From: CALBPI01 sp039033995
GTDB lineage: Bacteria; Pseudomonadota; Gammaproteobacteria; Steroidobacterales; Woeseiaceae
NCBI GenBank assembly: GCA_039033995.1
Contig: JBCCBP010000001.1
Location: forward strand, 62,001 to 126,000
Direction of reading: 5' to 3'
DNA: 64,000 nt
Part shown: piece after piece, positions 61,742 through 64,000 of the stretch
How the letters are laid out: each line of letters begins with the position of its first letter
Numbering within the stretch: position 1 is the first letter of the stretch
Position numbers and translations under genes: made by a program
Notes under the pieces: generated by a model
Told to the model about the DNA's origin: nothing
Databases searched by the model: none
Seen by the model: the letters and a program-made list of their open reading frames with translations, nothing else

Positions 61742-62205
61742 TGGGCTGCTGCCGCTGGCGTAGGCACCACGAACAAGCGTCGCGTGCCTTCCAAGGAGAT
61801 ACGATTCTCATCGAGGACGGCTGTATAAGCGCGTGCGATGCGCAGAAACGTCATCGCGAGGGGTCCAGGAAAAAAGTGTGTTGCTAACTCTACCGCAACA
61901 TCTCTATCGCTACGTTGTACCGCGCGCATTAAAGCCAGAATAGCTGCCTCGTCGCTATCGAGTTCTGGGCGATCCGGGTGACAGATGGCGTAATTGAAGC
62001 TCGCCGCTCGCGACATGAAGCACATTATCTCGTTGATGATTGGCAATGCGTCAAGCATATCCATCGCCTCGTACTCTGCTTGCATGTCACAACCAAAGCA
62101 GCGCTGCTCTGCCATAGCCAGCGCCCAGCGTCGTATTGCGTGTATAAAAAGCTGGCCCCCGTGGCTCAAACTACGAACCATAATTTGCTGTTCTTGTGCA
62201 GCCAT
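61738..62205 (-). CDS. Fur-controlled protein of unknown function
   Basis: A 155-residue, probably cytosolic helical protein: MAAQEQQIMVRSLSHGGQLF, then HAIRRWALAMAEQRCFGCDM with a CFGC cysteine pair, and ending FVVPTPAAAAH. No family recognised. ATG 62205 has GGGGA upstream; TTG 62226 is an alternative. The first Fur box begins 45 bases before the start, so repression by iron-loaded Fur is likely. A 43-residue membrane protein is coupled downstream. Confidence 0.72.
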   Translation of the reverse strand: MAAQEQQIMVRSLSHGGQLFIHAIRRWALAMAEQRCFGCDMQAEYEAMDMLDALPIINEIMCFMSRAASFNYAICHPDRPELDSDEAAILALMRAVQRSDRDVAVELATHFFPGPLAMTFLRIARAYTAVLDENRISLEGTRRLFVVPTPAAAAH

Positions 62206-62249
62206 GCTGTCCCCATTGCTATACAAACTCGATACACGTATACTCTATT

Positions 62250-62268
62250 ACTAATGAGAATCATTTGC
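62250..62268. promoter_or_regulatory. Fur box 1 (divergent iron-responsive region)
   Basis: Core AATGAGAATCATT at 62253-62265, 14 of 19 matches to the Fur consensus and identical in its 13-bp core to the box at 52661. It overlaps the predicted -35 (TTGCAA at 62265-62270) of the rightward small-RNA promoter and lies just upstream of the leftward gene. Confidence 0.82.
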
Positions 62269-62272
62269 AATT

Positions 62273-62291
62273 ACAGATGATAATCATTATT
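62273..62291. promoter_or_regulatory. Fur box 2 (divergent iron-responsive region)
   Basis: ATGATAATCATTAT at 62277-62290 matches 14 of 14 inner positions of the Fur consensus. Its centre is 23 bases from that of box 1, and it covers the spacer and predicted -10 (TATTGA at 62288-62293, 17 bases after TTGCAA). Two adjacent boxes over a promoter are typical of very tightly iron-repressed genes. Confidence 0.85.
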
Positions 62292-62297
62292 GATAGT

Positions 62298-62391
62298 GCG
62301 ACTCGGGCCCGATATCCCCCGGTCATGCTCTCTGGGCTGGAGTGGGGCTCCGGCCACCCCCGACGACCCCGGCTTCGGCCGGGGTTTTTTT
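62298..62391 (+). ncRNA. Predicted Fur-repressed small RNA (RyhB/PrrF-like by context)
   Basis: Downstream of the tandem Fur boxes there is no coding start for about 240 bases, yet a strong rightward terminator lies at 62367-62391. All genes between 60901 and 62205 run leftward, so the terminator must serve a transcript born here. The RNA, about 94 nt, would contain an 8-bp hairpin (GGCTGGAG 62335-62342 with CTCCGGCC 62348-62355), single-stranded stretches on either side, and the terminator. This is the layout of RyhB and PrrF, which silence iron-using mRNAs. I recognise no sequence similarity to them; the exact 5' end is an estimate. Confidence 0.65.
62367..62391 (+). terminator. Intrinsic terminator with UUCG tetraloop
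   Basis: CCCCGGC (62367-62373), loop TTCG, GCCGGGG (62378-62384), then seven T (62385-62391). The C(UUCG)G tetraloop and 7-bp G/C stem make this the strongest intrinsic terminator in the window. It acts only on rightward transcripts; the opposite strand has no T-tract. Confidence 0.93.
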
Positions 62392-62537
62392 ATGCCGGGA
62401 GCATCGGTCGGACGACGCGACGATAGGCACTGTCTCCGTTTCCCGACCACTGTTTTCATAGAGAAGCCCCTGAAAGCCGACGCTGCTCTGGTTACACTGC
62501 TCGCATTACCGATGGCAAGTCGCGCAGGAGAATATTG

Positions 62538-63545
62538 ATGCGAGCACTGGGATATACACAGTCGGGTCCGATCGATGGTGATGGTGCGTTGAGCGAACAG
62601 GATCTGCCGGTACCTGAGCTTGGCCCGCATGACCTGCTGGTTCGGGTCCAAGCGGTCTCCGTGAACCCCGTGGATACCAAAGTGCGCGGTGGCCGCGAAC
62701 CGGCCTGGCCGTTCCATACGCTCGGCTATGATGCCGCCGGTACCGTCGAGCGCGTTGGCGATGCTGTGACCCGATTTGCGGCAGGCGATGCCGTGTTCTA
62801 CGCCGGTGATCTAACGCGCCCCGGAACGCATGCGGAGTGGCATGCCGTTGATGAGCGCATCGTCGGGCGCAAACCGACATCCCTGTCCTTCAGCGAGGCC
62901 GCTGCTCTGCCACTGACGTCCATCACGGCCTGGGAATTACTCTTTGAATCGTTGGGTGTGGCCGAACAGGGTGGCGAGAATGAAACGCTATTAGTGATCG
63001 GCGGTGCCGGTGGCGTCGGTTCAATTCTGATCCAGCTTGCGCGCAAGCTGACCCAACTCACCGTTATCGCCACTGCGTCTCGCTCGGATACCGTCGAATG
63101 GGTCAAGACAATGGGCGCGCATCATGTTGTCAATCACCACGCATCACTGCAGCAGCAGGTGGCCGAGTTGGGCCTGACACCGCGCTATGTGGCGGCGCTG
63201 ACCGTTTCCGATCAGCATCTGCCGGCGATTGTTGATCTGATCGAGCCGCGTGGTCGTATTGCTATCATCGATGACCCGGCCAGTGTGGATATCGCAGCGA
63301 TGAAACCGAAAGCCCTGAGCTTTAACTGGGAGTTCATGTTTACGCGGTCGATGTTTCAGACCGACGATATGGTCTACCAACATGAGTTGTTGAACCGAGT
63401 GGCCACCATGGTGGATGACGGCGATCTCGTCACGACGGCTACTCGCAACCTCGGCGGGTTGTCCGTTGAGACGCTGACTGAGGCCCATCAGTTACAGGAG
63501 TCGGGTACCGTCATCGGCAAGACGGTGCTCGAGGGTTTCGCTTAG
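62538..63545 (+). CDS. Zinc-type alcohol dehydrogenase-like (quinone oxidoreductase-like) protein
   Basis: A 335-residue medium-chain reductase. N-terminal GroES-like domain (MRALGYTQSGPIDGDGALSE; VSVNPVDTKVRGG; LGYDAAGTVERVGDAV), then the Rossmann fold with LLVIGGAGGVGSILIQLARK. The structural and catalytic zinc Cys residues are missing, so it belongs to the zinc-independent quinone/enone reductase-like branch despite the family name. AGGAG at 62526-62530 selects ATG 62538. It follows the small-RNA terminator by about 150 bases and probably has its own promoter. Confidence 0.88.
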   Translation: MRALGYTQSGPIDGDGALSEQDLPVPELGPHDLLVRVQAVSVNPVDTKVRGGREPAWPFHTLGYDAAGTVERVGDAVTRFAAGDAVFYAGDLTRPGTHAEWHAVDERIVGRKPTSLSFSEAAALPLTSITAWELLFESLGVAEQGGENETLLVIGGAGGVGSILIQLARKLTQLTVIATASRSDTVEWVKTMGAHHVVNHHASLQQQVAELGLTPRYVAALTVSDQHLPAIVDLIEPRGRIAIIDDPASVDIAAMKPKALSFNWEFMFTRSMFQTDDMVYQHELLNRVATMVDDGDLVTTATRNLGGLSVETLTEAHQLQESGTVIGKTVLEGFA

Positions 63546-63563
63546 CCTCGCTTCAGCTAAGAC

Positions 63564-64000
63564 TCAAAAACGATAGTTGACGCCGATATTGAAACCGTTG
63601 GTATCTATGTCAACCGTTTCGTCACTGTCGACATCGACCCAATCGTAGCCCGCCGTAATCTCGACGTCAGGCAGTACAAACCAACCGCCGGACAACCGGT
63701 AACCTTGCTGCTCATTGTTGCTGCCACCGATCTGACCGGTCGAATTGAACGCAAGTACCAGGTCATCGTTCGGAAATAGTGAGAAGCCGAGCCCGTACTG
63801 GCCGCTGGCATCACCAAACTCCTGATTGGAGACATCGATATCGAACCCGTAGCGCCATTGGTTTCTAAATTGGCCGATATGTTTCGCCGCGAGAATGACG
63901 CCGGATGACGTATCGTCAAACACATTCGTATCCACTTCTGTGCGACCCAGCGTGGCGCTGATGGTCGTATTGCGTGCGACATAGCGACCGACGCCGGCGG
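63564..64000 (-). CDS. Outer-membrane beta-barrel protein, partial (5' end outside window)
   Basis: The frame runs leftward from beyond base 64000, so the Met at 63935 is internal. Visible strands alternate in the barrel manner: VGRYVARNTTISATLGRTEV, HIGQFRNQWRYGFDIDVSNQ, GYRLSGGWFVLPDVEITAGY and the final TNGFNIGVNYRF with the C-terminal Phe of outer-membrane barrels. Probably a putative porin with four or more repeats of the strand pattern. Function cannot be given. Confidence 0.72.
   Translation of the reverse strand, partial: AGVGRYVARNTTISATLGRTEVDTNVFDDTSSGVILAAKHIGQFRNQWRYGFDIDVSNQEFGDASGQYGLGFSLFPNDDLVLAFNSTGQIGGSNNEQQGYRLSGGWFVLPDVEITAGYDWVDVDSDETVDIDTNGFNIGVNYRF

Noticed and set aside
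1..64000. CRISPR arrays, insertion sequences, prophage or integron signatures
   Set aside because: No regularly spaced direct repeats, transposase or integrase frames, or terminal inverted repeats were found by reading.

Overview
This looks like a near-origin segment of a gammaproteobacterial chromosome. The evidence is parB, the complete atpIBEFHAGDC operon, glmU and glmS in the classical gammaproteobacterial order, with proteins of gammaproteobacterial type throughout. I cannot name the genus. Coding density is high. There are no rRNA or tRNA genes, CRISPR arrays, insertion sequences or phage genes that I can support.

Layout. (1) 1-14739, core: end of parB, a degenerate EAL-domain gene, the F1Fo ATP synthase operon with a good sigma70 promoter at 1606-1634, a GNAT acetyltransferase, an alpha/beta hydrolase, ferredoxin-NADP reductase, a lipoprotein, glmU and glmS. 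(2) 14865-23665, accessory: a RidA-family lipoprotein, a TMEM175-type channel, a leftward operon of pirin, YcaC-like hydrolase, small membrane protein, NmrA-like reductase and DUF1772 protein opposite a LysR regulator, then a small Crp-like regulator and a CocE/NonD hydrolase. (3) 23947-27804: an operon with 4-nt overlaps at every junction, encoding an exported protein, a pectinacetylesterase-like lipoprotein, and a LytS-type kinase with a LytTR regulator. (4) 28047-37121: two paralogous LysR genes bracket an exported four-gene cluster (propeller-like protein, Ig-like protein, multicopper oxidase, DcaP-like porin). A RidA-like gene tail remains beside the second LysR gene. (5) 37243-44981: a PD40 lipoprotein, a DUF3311/SSS transporter pair with an ArgE-type deacetylase, an XRE membrane regulator, a membrane-anchored protein with a pepsin-like double-DTG domain, and two paralogous 57-residue membrane microproteins. 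(6) 45047-52498: SnoaL-like proteins and LysR, DUF2314, VOC, gnd, DUF1499 and DUF393 genes. (7) 52658-59263: a Fur-box-headed operon of collagen-like/delta-60 lipoprotein, imelysin-like lipoprotein, HTTM protein and TonB-dependent receptor, with a hairpin attenuator after the first gene. (8) 59366-64000: a PAS histidine kinase, a lipoprotein, and a divergent region with two tandem Fur boxes. Leftward from these boxes lie an unknown protein and a coupled 43-residue membrane protein. Rightward, before any gene, lies a predicted small RNA of about 94 nt ending in a UUCG-capped terminator. A zinc-type alcohol dehydrogenase-like gene and a partial beta-barrel gene follow.

The strongest new candidates are the Fur-controlled small RNA at about 62298-62391, the membrane-anchored pepsin-like protein at 42483-44786, the paired microproteins that flank it, and the iron-regulated lipoprotein/imelysin/HTTM/receptor operon. 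Regions 7 and 8 share an identical 13-bp Fur core, so they plausibly form one iron-starvation response.
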